Of a stretch of DNA of 64,000 bases, positions 52,018 to 60,790 are shown in pieces. Within the stretch, counting starts at the first letter, position 1. Every line of letters starts with the position of its first letter. The notes beneath the pieces are model-generated. The model saw nothing but the letters and a program-made list of their open reading frames with translations. It was not told the origin of the DNA and made no database searches. Source of the DNA: Streptomyces leeuwenhoekii (GTDB lineage Bacteria > Actinomycetota > Actinomycetes > Streptomycetales > Streptomycetaceae); assembly GCF_001013905.1 (NCBI RefSeq), contig NZ_LN831790.1, positions 868,001-932,000 of the forward strand, written 5' to 3'. The position numbers were made by a program, and so were the translations under genes.

Positions 52018-53213
52018 CTACAGCAGCCCGTGCCGGGGCGGCCGGGTGCCGTTGAGGGTGTGGCGGCCGATGTGCTGCACCTTCCAGCGGACCGGGTCGT
52101 GCAGCGTGTGGGTGCGGGCGTCACGCCAGTGACGGTGCAGATTCGCGGAGTCGAGTGCGGCGCGGGTGCCGGCGACCTCTGAGAAAGCGCTGCCGGTCTC
52201 CACGGCGGCCTCGGCCGCCGCGCCCCTGGCCGCGGCCACCGCGAGGGAGGCGTCCGCGGCCGAGTCGTCGGTCAGGTCGGCACGGGCGGCGTCCACGGAC
52301 CGCGCGGCCGCGGCGAGCAGGGCCTCGGCGGCCCGCACCCGGATCGCCAGTTCGCCGGACCGCTGGATGAGCAGCGGGTCGTCGGCCGCGGTCCGGTGTC
52401 CCTCCTCGACGCTCTCGAACCAGGGGCGGCTCTTGGTACGGACGAACTCCACCGCCTCGCCCAGCGCCCGGAGGCGATCCCGGTGTCGATGGCGGCGTGC
52501 AGCAACTGGGCGACGACTCCGTGGAGTTGCGGTCCCCGGAAGGTGAGGTGGTGCGGCACGACCCGGCGGCGGGAACCGGCACCGCCGCCAGGCGGACCGT
52601 CCCGCTGGCGGTGGTGCGCTGCCCCATGCCGTCCCAGTCGTCCACGACCGTCAGCCCCGGGGCGTCACGCGGTACGAAAGCGACATGCAGGTCGCCGTCG
52701 TCGGCGCGCGCGAGGACGGGGATCCAGTGGGCGAAGAGGGCGCCGGTGAAATAGTGCTTGACGCCGTCGAGGAGATACGACCCGTCCGGGCGGCGCGCCA
52801 GCCGGGTACCGATGTCCTGTACATGCGCCGTTCCCGCCTCGGACTGGGCGTTGCCGAACCGTTTCCCCCACAGCACCTCACCGAAGAGGAACCGCTGTTG
52901 TTCGTGCATCCCCCTGCCGACGCAGCACTTCGACGTACACGAAGTGGCTCTGCGGGATCTGGGCGAGGCTGGCGTCGGCGGCGGCCGGCAGCCGGAAGAT
53001 CTCGGCGAGCGTCCGGGCACGGACGTCGGCGCCGCCGGACTCGGCCGGCACCGTCACCCCGAGCAGCCGCGAGGCGGACAGCCGCTCCAGATCCGCGTGC
53101 GGCAGCCGGCGCAGCGCGTCCCGCTCCGCGGCGCCCTTGCGGAAGTCCGTGGCCAGCTCACCGGCGACGGCGAGGGCCTCGGCGTCACGGGTGATCACGG
53201 CCGGGGCGCTCAT
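52018..53213 (-). pseudogene. SfnB-type acyl-CoA dehydrogenase-like flavoprotein, three frameshifts
   Basis: ATG 53213 overlaps the FMN reductase stop. The parts come in order but in different frames: MSAPAVITRDAEALAVAGEL to LAQIPQSHFVYVEVLRRQG, then a shift near 52920 to QQRFLFGEVLWGKRFGNAQS and DGVKHYFTGALFAHWIPVLA, a shift near 52560 to FRGPQLHGVVAQLLHAAIDT, and a shift near 52460 to EFVRTKSRPWFESVEEGHRT, ending HTLNGTRPPRHGLL. Total length and motifs match the SfnB sulfur-acquisition family. Either it is a pseudogene or several sequencing indels are clustered here. The intact homologue lies at 53779. Confidence 0.75.
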
Positions 53214-53767
53214 CCGGTGGCCGCCAGCAGCGTCGTACGACCGCCCAGTGCGCGCGAGAACTGGTCGGTGACCTGGGCCAGGGCCTCGGCCGAGGCGGGC
53301 GCGACGGTCAGCGAGCCGTCGTCGCCGACCGTGATGTCCCTGTCGAGCGTGAACCAGCCCGGCGTGATGTGCGCGGGGCCCATGGAGGCGAGGACCGGGC
53401 GCAGGGCGTAGTCGATGGCCAGGACGTGGGCGGTGGAACCGCCCGTGGCCAGGGGCAGCACGGTCTTGCCCGCCAGGGCGTACTGCGGAAGGAGGTCGAG
53501 CAGCGATTTCAGCAGCCCGGAGTAGGCGGCCTTGTAGACCGGGGTGCCGAACACGATTCCGTCCGCCCGCTCGAACAGCGCGGTGGTCTCGGTGATCGCC
53601 GGGTGAGCCGAGTGCGCGTGCAGCAGGGCCTCGGGAGGGAGCGTGCGGACGTCCAGCGGGATCACTTCGTGCCCCTGCCGGGTGAGGCGCTCGTCCAGGT
53701 GGCGCAGCAGGCGTGCGGTGCGGGAGGTGGCGGAGGGGCTGCCGGAGACGGAGAGGACGGTGGCCAT
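53210..53767 (-). CDS. NAD(P)H-dependent FMN reductase (SsuE/MsuE-like)
   Basis: A 185-residue flavodoxin-fold reductase. The start VLSVSGSPSATSRTARLLRH contains the FMN phosphate loop SGSP, and GIVFGTPVYKAAYSGLLKSL the family GTPVYK-SYSG-LK core. It would supply FMNH2 to the SsuD- and SfnG-type monooxygenases of this locus. ATG 53767 has AAGG upstream. Its stop overlaps the start of the SfnB-type pseudogene. No sign of damage. Confidence 0.88.
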   Translation of the reverse strand: MATVLSVSGSPSATSRTARLLRHLDERLTRQGHEVIPLDVRTLPPEALLHAHSAHPAITETTALFERADGIVFGTPVYKAAYSGLLKSLLDLLPQYALAGKTVLPLATGGSTAHVLAIDYALRPVLASMGPAHITPGWFTLDRDITVGDDGSLTVAPASAEALAQVTDQFSRALGGRTTLLAATG

Positions 53768-53778
53768 GCGAGGACCTT

Positions 53779-54996
53779 TCAGGAGTACCAGGTGGGCTGC
53801 GGCAGTTCGCCGGTGAGGACGTGGCGGCCGACCTCGCGGCGCTTGTAGGCCACCGGGTCGTGCAGCGTGTGGGTGCGGACGTTGCGCCAGAAGCGGTCGA
53901 GGCCCTCCGCGGAGGCGGTGGCACGCGCGCCGGTCACCTCGAAGATGCGGCTGGTGACTTCCAGGGCCACGTCGGTGGCCCGGGCCTTCACCGCGGCCAC
54001 CCGGATCTCGAATTCGCCCCGGGCCCGTTCCGTGACCGCGTCCGGGTCGTCGTGCAGCTTCTGGCCCTCGGCGGCCACGGCGTCGGCCAGGGCCTCGACG
54101 GCCCACAGTTTGGCGGTGAGGTCGCCGTAGGTGTCGATGACGTACGGCTCGTCGACGGCGCGCTCATGGCCGCCGTGCAGCCAGGGCCGGGTCCTGGTCC
54201 GGGTGTAGGCCGCGGCGGTCTCCAGGGCGCCGGCGGCGATGCCGAGGTAGAAGTTGACGAAGACGAGCTGGATGGTGGGCACGTTGAGGGTGTTGTAGAC
54301 GCGCGGCTGGAATCGCTTGCCGACGTACCCGGCCGCGGCCGACCAGGGGACGCGTACGGCGTCGAGGGTGACACCGCCGCTCTCGGTGAGGCGCTGGCCG
54401 ATGTTGTCCCAGTCGTCGTGGAAGGTCAGTCCCTCGCTGTCGGACGGGACGATGGCGAAGACGTGGTCGTCGGTGCCCTCCAGGACGCCTTCCAGCACGG
54501 TGACGTCGGAGACCTTGCTGCCGGTGGAGAAGGACTTGCGGCCGGTGAAGGTGAGCGTGTCGCCCTCGTCGCGCACCACCACGTCGTCGTCGCGCGGGTT
54601 GACCGCGCCGCCGAAGAACCACTGGTTGCGGGCGGCCTCGGCCTCCACCTGCTCCCACTGCTCACGGGTGCCGACCAGGCGGGCGGCCCAGTTCCACAGG
54701 TAGTGGTAGCCGAGGAGCTGGCCGATGGAGCCGTCGGCCTTGGCGACCTCGCGGACGACTCGGTAGGCGGTGGTCCAGTTCTGGCCGGCGCCGCCGTGCT
54801 CGACGGGCCCGAGGAGGGTGACCAGACCGGACTCCTTCAGCAGTCGGACCTCGGCGTAGGGGGTGGCGGCGGCCTTGTCGCGGGCCGCGGCGTCGGAGGC
54901 GAGGAGAGCGGCGACCTCGGCGGCGCGGGCGATCCAGCCGTCGGCGTCGCCGGGGGCGGGGGCGGTCTTCCAGTCGGCCGGTGCGGTGAAACTCAT
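53779..54996 (-). CDS. SfnB/DszC-type acyl-CoA dehydrogenase-family flavoprotein
   Basis: A 405-residue protein of the acyl-CoA dehydrogenase superfamily that acts in organosulfur use. It shows GGAGQNWTTAYRVVREVAKA, DGSIGQLLGYHYLWNWAARL, NQWFFGGAVNPRDDD, FTGRKSFSTGSKVSDV and DDWDNIGQRLTESGG, with HTLHDPVAYKRREVG at the end, a hallmark of SfnB/DszC enzymes. Members are FMN-dependent monooxygenases of sulfides, sulfones or dibenzothiophene. The substrate here is not known, but SfnG next door points to dimethyl sulfide/sulfone metabolism. The ribosome binding site at ATG 54996 is weak. Confidence 0.85.
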   Translation of the reverse strand: MSFTAPADWKTAPAPGDADGWIARAAEVAALLASDAAARDKAAATPYAEVRLLKESGLVTLLGPVEHGGAGQNWTTAYRVVREVAKADGSIGQLLGYHYLWNWAARLVGTREQWEQVEAEAARNQWFFGGAVNPRDDDVVVRDEGDTLTFTGRKSFSTGSKVSDVTVLEGVLEGTDDHVFAIVPSDSEGLTFHDDWDNIGQRLTESGGVTLDAVRVPWSAAAGYVGKRFQPRVYNTLNVPTIQLVFVNFYLGIAAGALETAAAYTRTRTRPWLHGGHERAVDEPYVIDTYGDLTAKLWAVEALADAVAAEGQKLHDDPDAVTERARGEFEIRVAAVKARATDVALEVTSRIFEVTGARATASAEGLDRFWRNVRTHTLHDPVAYKRREVGRHVLTGELPQPTWYS

Positions 54997-55046
54997 GGTG
55001 GGAGTCCTCTTCTGTCGGGGTACGGCGCCGCTGCGGAATCGGGCGG

Positions 55047-56174
55047 TCAGGAGGGGGCGGAGACGGGCACGGAGTCCGGTTGCCCTGCCTCCAGTTCGCG
55101 TACGAGGGGCAGGACCCGCTTGCCGAAGTACTCCACTTCCTCCAGGTAGTGCAGGAAGCCGAGGAGGAACAGGTCGACTCCCGACCGCTTGTAGGCGACG
55201 ATACGCTCGGCAATCTGTTCGGGGGTGCCGATCAAGCCTGTGCGGAAGCCGTCGTTGTACTGGACGAGGTCCTCGAAGCTCGAGTCCTGCCACATGCCCT
55301 TGCCGTCGGCGGTGGACCGGCCGGCCTGCTGGACGGCGGCACGGAAGCCGTGGACGGCCGGTGTGTCGGCCTTGGCGACGATCTCGCGGAGCGTGTCGCG
55401 GGCCTCGGCCTCGGTGTCGCGGGCGATGAGGAAGCCGTTGAGGCCGAATCTCGGTGGCGTACGGCCCGCCTGGGCGGCGGAAGAGCGGATGTCGGCGAGC
55501 TGCTCGGTGACGCCGTCGACGTCCGTGCCGTTGCTGAAGTACCAGTCGGAGACGCGGCCGGCCATGGCGCGGGCGGCGGTGGAGTTGCCGCCCTGGAAGA
55601 TCTCCGGGTGCGGGCGGCCGGGGAGGCGAAGAGGCTTGGGCTTGAGAGAGAAGTCGCGCACCCGGTAGAAGTCCCCGGCGAGTTCGGTGCGGTCCTCGGT
55701 CCAGATCCCGCGCAGGGCGCGGATGAACTCCTCGGAGCGGCGGTAGCGCTCGTCGTGCTCCAGCCAGGGCTCGCCGAGGGCGGTGAACTCGTCCTTGAAC
55801 CATCCGCTGACGACGTTGACGGCGAAACGGCCGCCCGACAGGTGGTCGGCGGTGGCGCCGAACTTGGCGAGGACTCCGGGGTGCCACAGACCGGGGTGCA
55901 CGGCGGCGATGACCTTCAGCCGCTGGGTGGCCAGCAGCAGGGCGAGACTGAAACTCGTCGACTCGTGCTGGAACTCGGCACCGTAGCCGGCCAGGTAGCG
56001 GACCTGGCTGAGGGCGTAGTCGAAGCCGCTGTTCTCGGCGAGGACGGCCAGTTCGCGGTTGTAGTCGTAGCCCCAGTCGGTGCGCTGCTCGATGGTGCTG
56101 GTGACCAGGCCGCCACTGACGTTCGGCACCCAGTAGGCGAAGCGGACGGGATCGGATGCGGGCTTTGCGGGCAT
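55047..56174 (-). CDS. sfnG: Dimethylsulfone monooxygenase SfnG
   Basis: A 375-residue LLM-class flavin monooxygenase from ATG 56174 with AGGAGC upstream. The start FAYWVPNVSGGLVTSTIEQR and NSGFDYALSQVRYLAGYG, HPGLWHPGVLAKFGATADHL, NVVSGWFKDEF and EIFQGGNSTAARAMAGRVSD are characteristic of SfnG. It oxidises dimethyl sulfone with FMNH2 and O2, giving methanesulfinate for sulfur supply. As first gene of a minus-strand run (SfnG, SfnB-type, FMN reductase, SfnB remnant, SsuD), it is probably read from a promoter in the 722-base gap upstream. Confidence 0.9.
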   Translation of the reverse strand: MPAKPASDPVRFAYWVPNVSGGLVTSTIEQRTDWGYDYNRELAVLAENSGFDYALSQVRYLAGYGAEFQHESTSFSLALLLATQRLKVIAAVHPGLWHPGVLAKFGATADHLSGGRFAVNVVSGWFKDEFTALGEPWLEHDERYRRSEEFIRALRGIWTEDRTELAGDFYRVRDFSLKPKPLRLPGRPHPEIFQGGNSTAARAMAGRVSDWYFSNGTDVDGVTEQLADIRSSAAQAGRTPPRFGLNGFLIARDTEAEARDTLREIVAKADTPAVHGFRAAVQQAGRSTADGKGMWQDSSFEDLVQYNDGFRTGLIGTPEQIAERIVAYKRSGVDLFLLGFLHYLEEVEYFGKRVLPLVRELEAGQPDSVPVSAPS

Positions 56175-56896
56175 GGAGAGCTCCTGGCGGAGTACGCATG
56201 CGGAAAGGGCGCATGCGGACAGGGAAACGTGTTCAGTGATCGGCATGCGGGCATGCGGGCATGCGGGCATGCGGGCATGCGGGAAAACCATCCCGGGAAA
56301 GCCGAAAGCGTCACGGCGAACGGCGTGCGGTGGAATTCACGAGGGGAGATCGGCGCGGGTGCGGGGGTTTCCCGCGGGTGCGCTCAGGCCCGGTGGCGAC
56401 AGCAGGAGCTGGACACACGCGCAAGGTCGACGTGGCGTCGCCGCGTGAGATCCTGTCGCTTCATGCGTCGATGAAAGCAGCGGGGGTCCGGCCGGTCAAG
56501 AATGCCCGGTGCTGTTTCCGCGTACCGACAGCAGGAATTCACAAGGTTGTGACAAGCATTGCCTTGCACCCGGACGACGGCCGACGGCAGTCTCAGCGTC
56601 GTCCGTTCGACCGCGACCGGCAGATGGATGGGCCGCGTTCCGCGAAGTGAACGCCTGTTGGTGCGTGGTTCGAGACTGCTGTAGAAGTGAGCCTCATGAA
56701 TTCCGAGTCCTTGGTGCGACGCCTGGTCATCGACCTGTGCCGACGCCCGGGCTCGTGTTGTCGCTGACCTCTTGTCGCGCTGCGCGCCCTCTCCCCCTCG
56801 CTCTTCCCCTTCGTTCGGCATGACTCTCGCTCGGGGCGGCCGCCCCTGTCCGTCGGCGGCACCTGCTCATGTCCCGGCGCCCTCTGGAGGACGCCC
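56175..56896. promoter_or_regulatory. Divergent control region of the organosulfur locus
   Basis: A 722-base gap between sfnG (minus) and the ABC permease gene (plus). It holds an array of GCATGCGG repeats (56243-56282, with looser copies from about 56195) and a perfect inverted repeat TCACAA-GG-TTGTGA at 56539-56552. The repeat could be an operator for a sulfur-responsive regulator. No complete gene is seen. Confidence 0.5.
56243..56282. repeat. Five tandem copies of GCATGCGG
   Basis: An exact 8-bp array of 40 bp, with two more separated copies just to the left (near 56197 and 56212). It lies 70 bases before the sfnG start codon, so changes in copy number would alter the leader or promoter of sfnG. 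Confidence 0.95.
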
Positions 56897-57763
56897 ATGT
56901 CCACACCTCCCGCTTCGCTCCCGCCCGCCGCCCCGGCCGACGTACCGCCCGGACCTCGCGCGCCGGGGCGCAGAGCGTGGGCCCACGCGCGCCGTGCCGC
57001 GCTGCCGTTCGGCTCGCTCCTGGTCTTCCTCGCCCTGTGGGAACTGCTGGCGGCGAGCGGCACGTGGAGCGAGACACTGGTCCCGCCGCCGGCCACGGTG
57101 TGGGACGCGTTCGTCGACATCTCCACCACGCACGACGGCATGCGGGGTTACAACGGCACCACGCTCGTCGAGCACCTGGGCATCAGCCTGCGGCGCATCG
57201 CCCTCGGGGCCGGTATCGGCATCGCCGCCGGCGTCGTCTTCGGTCTGCTCATGGGCACCGTCGGCTGGGTGCGCTCACTGTTCGAGCCCTGGATCACGTT
57301 CCTGCGGACCCTGCCCCCGCTCGCGTACTTCTCGCTGCTCGTCATCTGGCTGGGCATCGACGAGGAACCGAAGGTCACGCTGCTGGCCGTGGCCGCCTTC
57401 CCGCCGGTGGCGGTCTCCACCACCACGGCCGTCACCGCCGTACCGACGAGCCTGATCGAGGCCGCCCGCGCACTCGGCGCGTCACGGTGGGGCGTCGTCA
57501 GGGACGTCGTCGTCCCCTCCGCCCTGCCGGAGACGCTCACCGGAGTCCGGCTCGCCGTCGGCGTGGCCTACTCCTCCCTGGTCGCCGCCGAGTTGGTCAA
57601 TGGCCTGCCCGGGATCGGCGGCATGGTCAAGGACGCCGCCAACTACAACAACACCCTCGTGGTGCTCGTCGGCATCATCGCCATCGGTGTCTCCGGCCTG
57701 ATCATCGACGGCTTGCTGCTGCGGCTCGAACGCGTGGCCGTCCCGTGGCGCGGTCGCGCATAG
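56897..57763 (+). CDS. ssuC: Sulfonate/taurine ABC transporter permease
   Basis: A 288-residue inner-membrane protein with GGAGGA before ATG 56897. After a proline-rich cytoplasmic start come five or six hydrophobic helices, for example ALPFGSLLVFLALWELLAAS and IALGAGIGIAAGVVFGLLMG. The permease EAA loop is visible in LIEAARALGASRWGVVRDVV with the conserved glycine. It belongs to the SsuC/TauC group. It is first in a plus-strand run with a lipoprotein binding protein, an ATPase and TauD. Confidence 0.88.
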   Translation: MSTPPASLPPAAPADVPPGPRAPGRRAWAHARRAALPFGSLLVFLALWELLAASGTWSETLVPPPATVWDAFVDISTTHDGMRGYNGTTLVEHLGISLRRIALGAGIGIAAGVVFGLLMGTVGWVRSLFEPWITFLRTLPPLAYFSLLVIWLGIDEEPKVTLLAVAAFPPVAVSTTTAVTAVPTSLIEAARALGASRWGVVRDVVVPSALPETLTGVRLAVGVAYSSLVAAELVNGLPGIGGMVKDAANYNNTLVVLVGIIAIGVSGLIIDGLLLRLERVAVPWRGRA

Positions 57764-57794
57764 CCCGCGCAGTCCGCGTCACCCTCTGTCTCCC

Positions 57795-57881
57795 TCCACC
57801 TCTGCGCCTGCGCACCTCTGCGCCTCGCACCTCCACACGGCCGCACCTCCGCACCCCCGCACCTCCGCACCTCCGCACAGA
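57795..57881. repeat. Degenerate GCACCTCC-type tandem repeats
   Basis: About ten imperfect 8-9 bp units (GCACCTCC, GCGCCTCG and similar) fill most of the 130-base gap between the permease and binding-protein genes. A short ribosome binding site is hard to see inside it. It has the same simple-repeat character as the array before sfnG. Confidence 0.7.
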
Positions 57882-57893
57882 AACGGCTCCGCC

Positions 57894-58949
57894 ATGTCCC
57901 GTGCCTCCCAAGGTCCGTCCCGCCGCCTCCTCCTCGCCAGCGCCCTGGCCGCGGTGTCCTCGGCCGCCGCCGGCTGCTCCGCCGGCAGCGAGGTCTCGGC
58001 GTCCGGCCGCTCCAAACGGCTGCGCATCGGCTACTTCGCCTTCCCCAGCGGCGATCTGCTCGTGAAGCACGGAAAGCTGCTCGAGAAGGCCCTGCCGGGC
58101 CACCAGATCACCTGGATCAAGTTCGACTCCGGCGCCGGCGTCAACCAAGCCTTCATCGGCGGGTCCCTCGACATCGCCGCGCTGGGTTCCAGCCCGTTCG
58201 CCCGCGGGGTGTCCGGCAGCGCGCCCATTCCGTACAAGGTCGCGTGGATCCTCGACGTCGCGGGCGAGAACGAGGCCCTGGTGGCGCGCAAGGCCACCGG
58301 CATCACCGATGTGGCCGGGCTCAGGGGCAGGAAAATAGCCACTCCCTTCGCCTCCACCTCGCACTACAGCCTGCTGGCGGCACTGGAGAAGGCCGGTGTC
58401 GGGCCCTCGGACGTCGAGCTCGTCGACCTGCAGCCGCAGCCGATCCTCGCCGCCTGGCAGCGGGGCGACATCGAGGCCGCCTACGTCTGGCTGCCGACCC
58501 TGGACGAGCTGCGCACGACCGGCACCCAGCTCACCAGCAGCAAGGAGATCGGCGCGGCGGGCAGACCGACCCTCGACCTGGCCGTCGTGTCGGACGACCT
58601 GATCGCCAGGGACCCGCAGGCGATCGACGCCTGGCGCCGGGCGCAGGCCGAGGCGCTGCGCCTGATCAGGTCCGACCCGGACGGCACGGTCAGGACTGTC
58701 GCGGCCGAGCTCGGCATCAGTGCGGCGGACGCCAGGGCGCAGCTCGCGCAGGGCGTCTTCCTCACCCCGGAGCAGGTGGTCTCCGCCGACTGGCTGGGCA
58801 CCGACGGCCGCCCGGGCAAGCTGCTCGGGTACGTCGCCGACACCGGCCGGTTCCTGGCCGGCCAGAAGCAGATCGGCGCGGCGCCGTCCGAGGACGTCGT
58901 CCGGGGGGCGTTCTACCTCGAGGGGCTGTCCGATGTCCTCACCACGTGA
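57894..58949 (+). CDS. ssuA: Sulfonate/taurine ABC transporter substrate-binding lipoprotein
   Basis: A 351-residue protein with a Tat-like or Sec start (SRRLLLASALAAVSSAAAGC) and a lipobox cysteine near residue 27. The mature part is a periplasmic-binding fold of the TauA/SsuA/NMT1 group: LRIGYFAFPSGDLLVKHGKL, GAGVNQAFIGGSLDIAALGS, KIATPFASTSHYSLLAALEK and WQRGDIEAAYVWLPTLDEL. It would capture sulfonates outside the membrane and pass them to the permease. Its last 17 bases overlap the ATPase gene, so the two are coupled. Confidence 0.9.
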   Translation: MSRASQGPSRRLLLASALAAVSSAAAGCSAGSEVSASGRSKRLRIGYFAFPSGDLLVKHGKLLEKALPGHQITWIKFDSGAGVNQAFIGGSLDIAALGSSPFARGVSGSAPIPYKVAWILDVAGENEALVARKATGITDVAGLRGRKIATPFASTSHYSLLAALEKAGVGPSDVELVDLQPQPILAAWQRGDIEAAYVWLPTLDELRTTGTQLTSSKEIGAAGRPTLDLAVVSDDLIARDPQAIDAWRRAQAEALRLIRSDPDGTVRTVAAELGISAADARAQLAQGVFLTPEQVVSADWLGTDGRPGKLLGYVADTGRFLAGQKQIGAAPSEDVVRGAFYLEGLSDVLTT

Positions 58950-59751
58950 GACGACCGAGGCCCCGGCGGCGGACACCGCACGTGCCGGATCCGTCCGGCT
59001 CGACCACGTCACCCACCGGTACGGCCGGGGCGGTGAGACCATCACCGCCGTGGGGCCGGTCGACCTGACCGTCCCGGCGGGGGATTTCCTGGTGCTGGTG
59101 GGCCCCTCCGGCTGCGGCAAGAGCACCCTGCTGCGGCTGATCGCCGGCTTCGAGCGGCCCACGCACGGCTCGGTGCGGGTCTCGGGCGCCGAGCCACGGC
59201 CCGGCGAGACGGCCGGCGTGGTGTTCCAGACACCGCGGCTGTTCCCGTGGCGCACCGTGGGGGGCAACATCGACCTGGCGCTGCGGTACGCCCGTGTGGA
59301 CCGCGCCCGACGGCCCGAGCGGCGCGCGGAGTTGCTGGCCCGCGTCGGACTCGAGGGCACCGGGAAGCGGCGCGTCTGGGAGATCTCCGGCGGACAGCGG
59401 CAGCGCGTGGCCATCGCCCGGGCGCTCGCCGCCGAGAACCCGCTCCTCCTGCTCGACGAGCCGTTCGCGGCGCTGGACGCGCTGACCCGGGAGCGGCTCC
59501 AGGAGGACCTCCGCCGCGTGACCGACCGGACCGGGCGGACAGCGGTGTTCGTGACGCACTCGGCGGACGAGGCGGTGTTCCTCGGCTCCCGCGTCGTGGT
59601 ACTGACGAAGAGCCCCGGGACCGTGGCCCTGGACCTGCCGGTCCCCCTGCCGCGCGGCGACGTCGACGCCGAGGAACTCCGCGGCTCGGCGGAGTTCGCC
59701 GAGCTGCGCGCGCGGGTCTCCCACGCCGTCAAGGCCGCCGCGGCGGCCTGA
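58933..59751 (+). CDS. ssuB: Sulfonate/taurine ABC transporter ATP-binding protein
   Basis: A 272-residue ATPase. Walker A GPSGCGKSTLLRLIAGFERP, Q-loop VVFQTPRLFPWRTVGGNI, signature ISGGQRQRVAIARALAAENP, Walker B LLLLDEPFAALDALTRERL and the switch histidine in VFVTHSADEAVFL are all present. ATG 58933 lies inside the end of the binding-protein gene. It powers import of sulfonates with the two preceding gene products. Confidence 0.93.
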   Translation: MSSPRETTEAPAADTARAGSVRLDHVTHRYGRGGETITAVGPVDLTVPAGDFLVLVGPSGCGKSTLLRLIAGFERPTHGSVRVSGAEPRPGETAGVVFQTPRLFPWRTVGGNIDLALRYARVDRARRPERRAELLARVGLEGTGKRRVWEISGGQRQRVAIARALAAENPLLLLDEPFAALDALTRERLQEDLRRVTDRTGRTAVFVTHSADEAVFLGSRVVVLTKSPGTVALDLPVPLPRGDVDAEELRGSAEFAELRARVSHAVKAAAAA

Positions 59752-59756
59752 CTCCC

Positions 59757-59799
59757 TCACTCGGACGTCACTCGGAAAGCCACTTGTAAGTCACTCGGA
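59757..59799. repeat. Three copies of TCACTCGGA before tauD
   Basis: Copies at 59757, 59768 and 59791 in the 61-base gap between the ATPase and TauD genes. The last two extend to TCACTCGGAAAG. The final copy overlaps the likely ribosome binding site of tauD. Confidence 0.8.
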
Positions 59800-59812
59800 A
59801 AGGAACACACAG

Positions 59813-60697
59813 GTGAGTATTGTCAGCGAGCGGCCGGCCGTGACCGGGCTGCCCGTCACCGAACTCGGCCCCCGCTTCGGCGCCGAGATCGACGGCATCG
59901 ACCTCGGCCGCCTCGACGACGACCAGGTCCTCGCGCTGCGCGAAGCGCTCGTGGCGTACAAGGTGCTCTTCGTGCGCGGCCAGCACGGCCTCGACGACGC
60001 CGCGCAGATCGAGTTCGGCAGGCGCCTGGGCGAGGTCACCGTCGGGCATCCCGTCCACGACTCCGGTGACGTGGCGCCCGAGGTGTACTCCCTGGACAGC
60101 CAGGACAACGGGTTCGCCGACGTGTGGCACACGGACGTGACCTTCGTGCGGCGGCCACCGGCGATCTCCGTCCTGCGGGCCGTGGTACTGCCGCCCAACG
60201 GCGGCGACACCAACTGGGCCGACAGCCAGCTCGCCTACGAGTCGCTGTCGCCGGGTCTGCGGGCCTACGTCGACACGCTCACCGCCGTCCACGACGGCAG
60301 CCGGGAGTTCGGCTACTACCTCGCCCAGCGCCGGCAGGGCCGGGGGAACCTGTGGGAGGGCGAGGTGTTCACCGAGCTGGAGCCGGTGGAGCACCCGGTG
60401 GTGCGGGTGCACCCGGAGAGCGGCCGCAGGGGCCTGTTCGTGAACCCCGGCTTCACCTCGCACATCGTGGGTGTCTCGGAGTACGAGAGCCGGGGGATCC
60501 TCGACATCCTGTACGCCCACCTCACCAAGCCCGAGCACGTCGTACGCCACCGCTGGCAGCCGGGTGACGTCGCCCTGTGGGACAACCGCAGCACGGCCCA
60601 CTACGCCAACCGCGACTACGGCGACCGGCACCGTGCCATGCACCGCATCACGCTGCGCGGGGACATTCCGGTGGGGCCCGCGACCACCGGCCGCTGA
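59813..60697 (+). CDS. tauD: TauD-family Fe(II)/2-oxoglutarate dioxygenase
   Basis: A 294-residue protein from GTG 59813 with GGAAAGGAA upstream. The iron triad is visible: WHTDVTFVRRPP gives His and Asp, and DNRSTAHYANRDYG the second His, with the 2-oxoglutarate arginine in HRAMHRITLRGD. TauD enzymes oxidise taurine or alkyl sulfates to release sulfite or sulfate. It ends the transporter run, which fits import followed by desulfonation. A strong hairpin lies just downstream. Confidence 0.9.
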   Translation: MSIVSERPAVTGLPVTELGPRFGAEIDGIDLGRLDDDQVLALREALVAYKVLFVRGQHGLDDAAQIEFGRRLGEVTVGHPVHDSGDVAPEVYSLDSQDNGFADVWHTDVTFVRRPPAISVLRAVVLPPNGGDTNWADSQLAYESLSPGLRAYVDTLTAVHDGSREFGYYLAQRRQGRGNLWEGEVFTELEPVEHPVVRVHPESGRRGLFVNPGFTSHIVGVSEYESRGILDILYAHLTKPEHVVRHRWQPGDVALWDNRSTAHYANRDYGDRHRAMHRITLRGDIPVGPATTGR

Positions 60698-60760
60698 CTC
60701 CCGCGCCTTCGTCACCGCGGCGGCGGGCCGGCGACCGGTGGGACCGGGATGCCGCTCCCG

Positions 60761-60790
60761 CCGCCACGTGGACCGTGACTCACGTGGCGG
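60761..60790. terminator. Hairpin between converging tauD and MmyB-type genes
   Basis: Perfect 10-bp stem CCGCCACGTG (60761-60770) with CACGTGGCGG (60781-60790) and a 10-base loop. It spans the stop codon of the minus-strand regulator. Confidence 0.7.

Noticed and set aside
56243..56282. CRISPR-like array
   Set aside because: Exact 8-bp units with no spacers and no cas genes. It is a simple tandem repeat.
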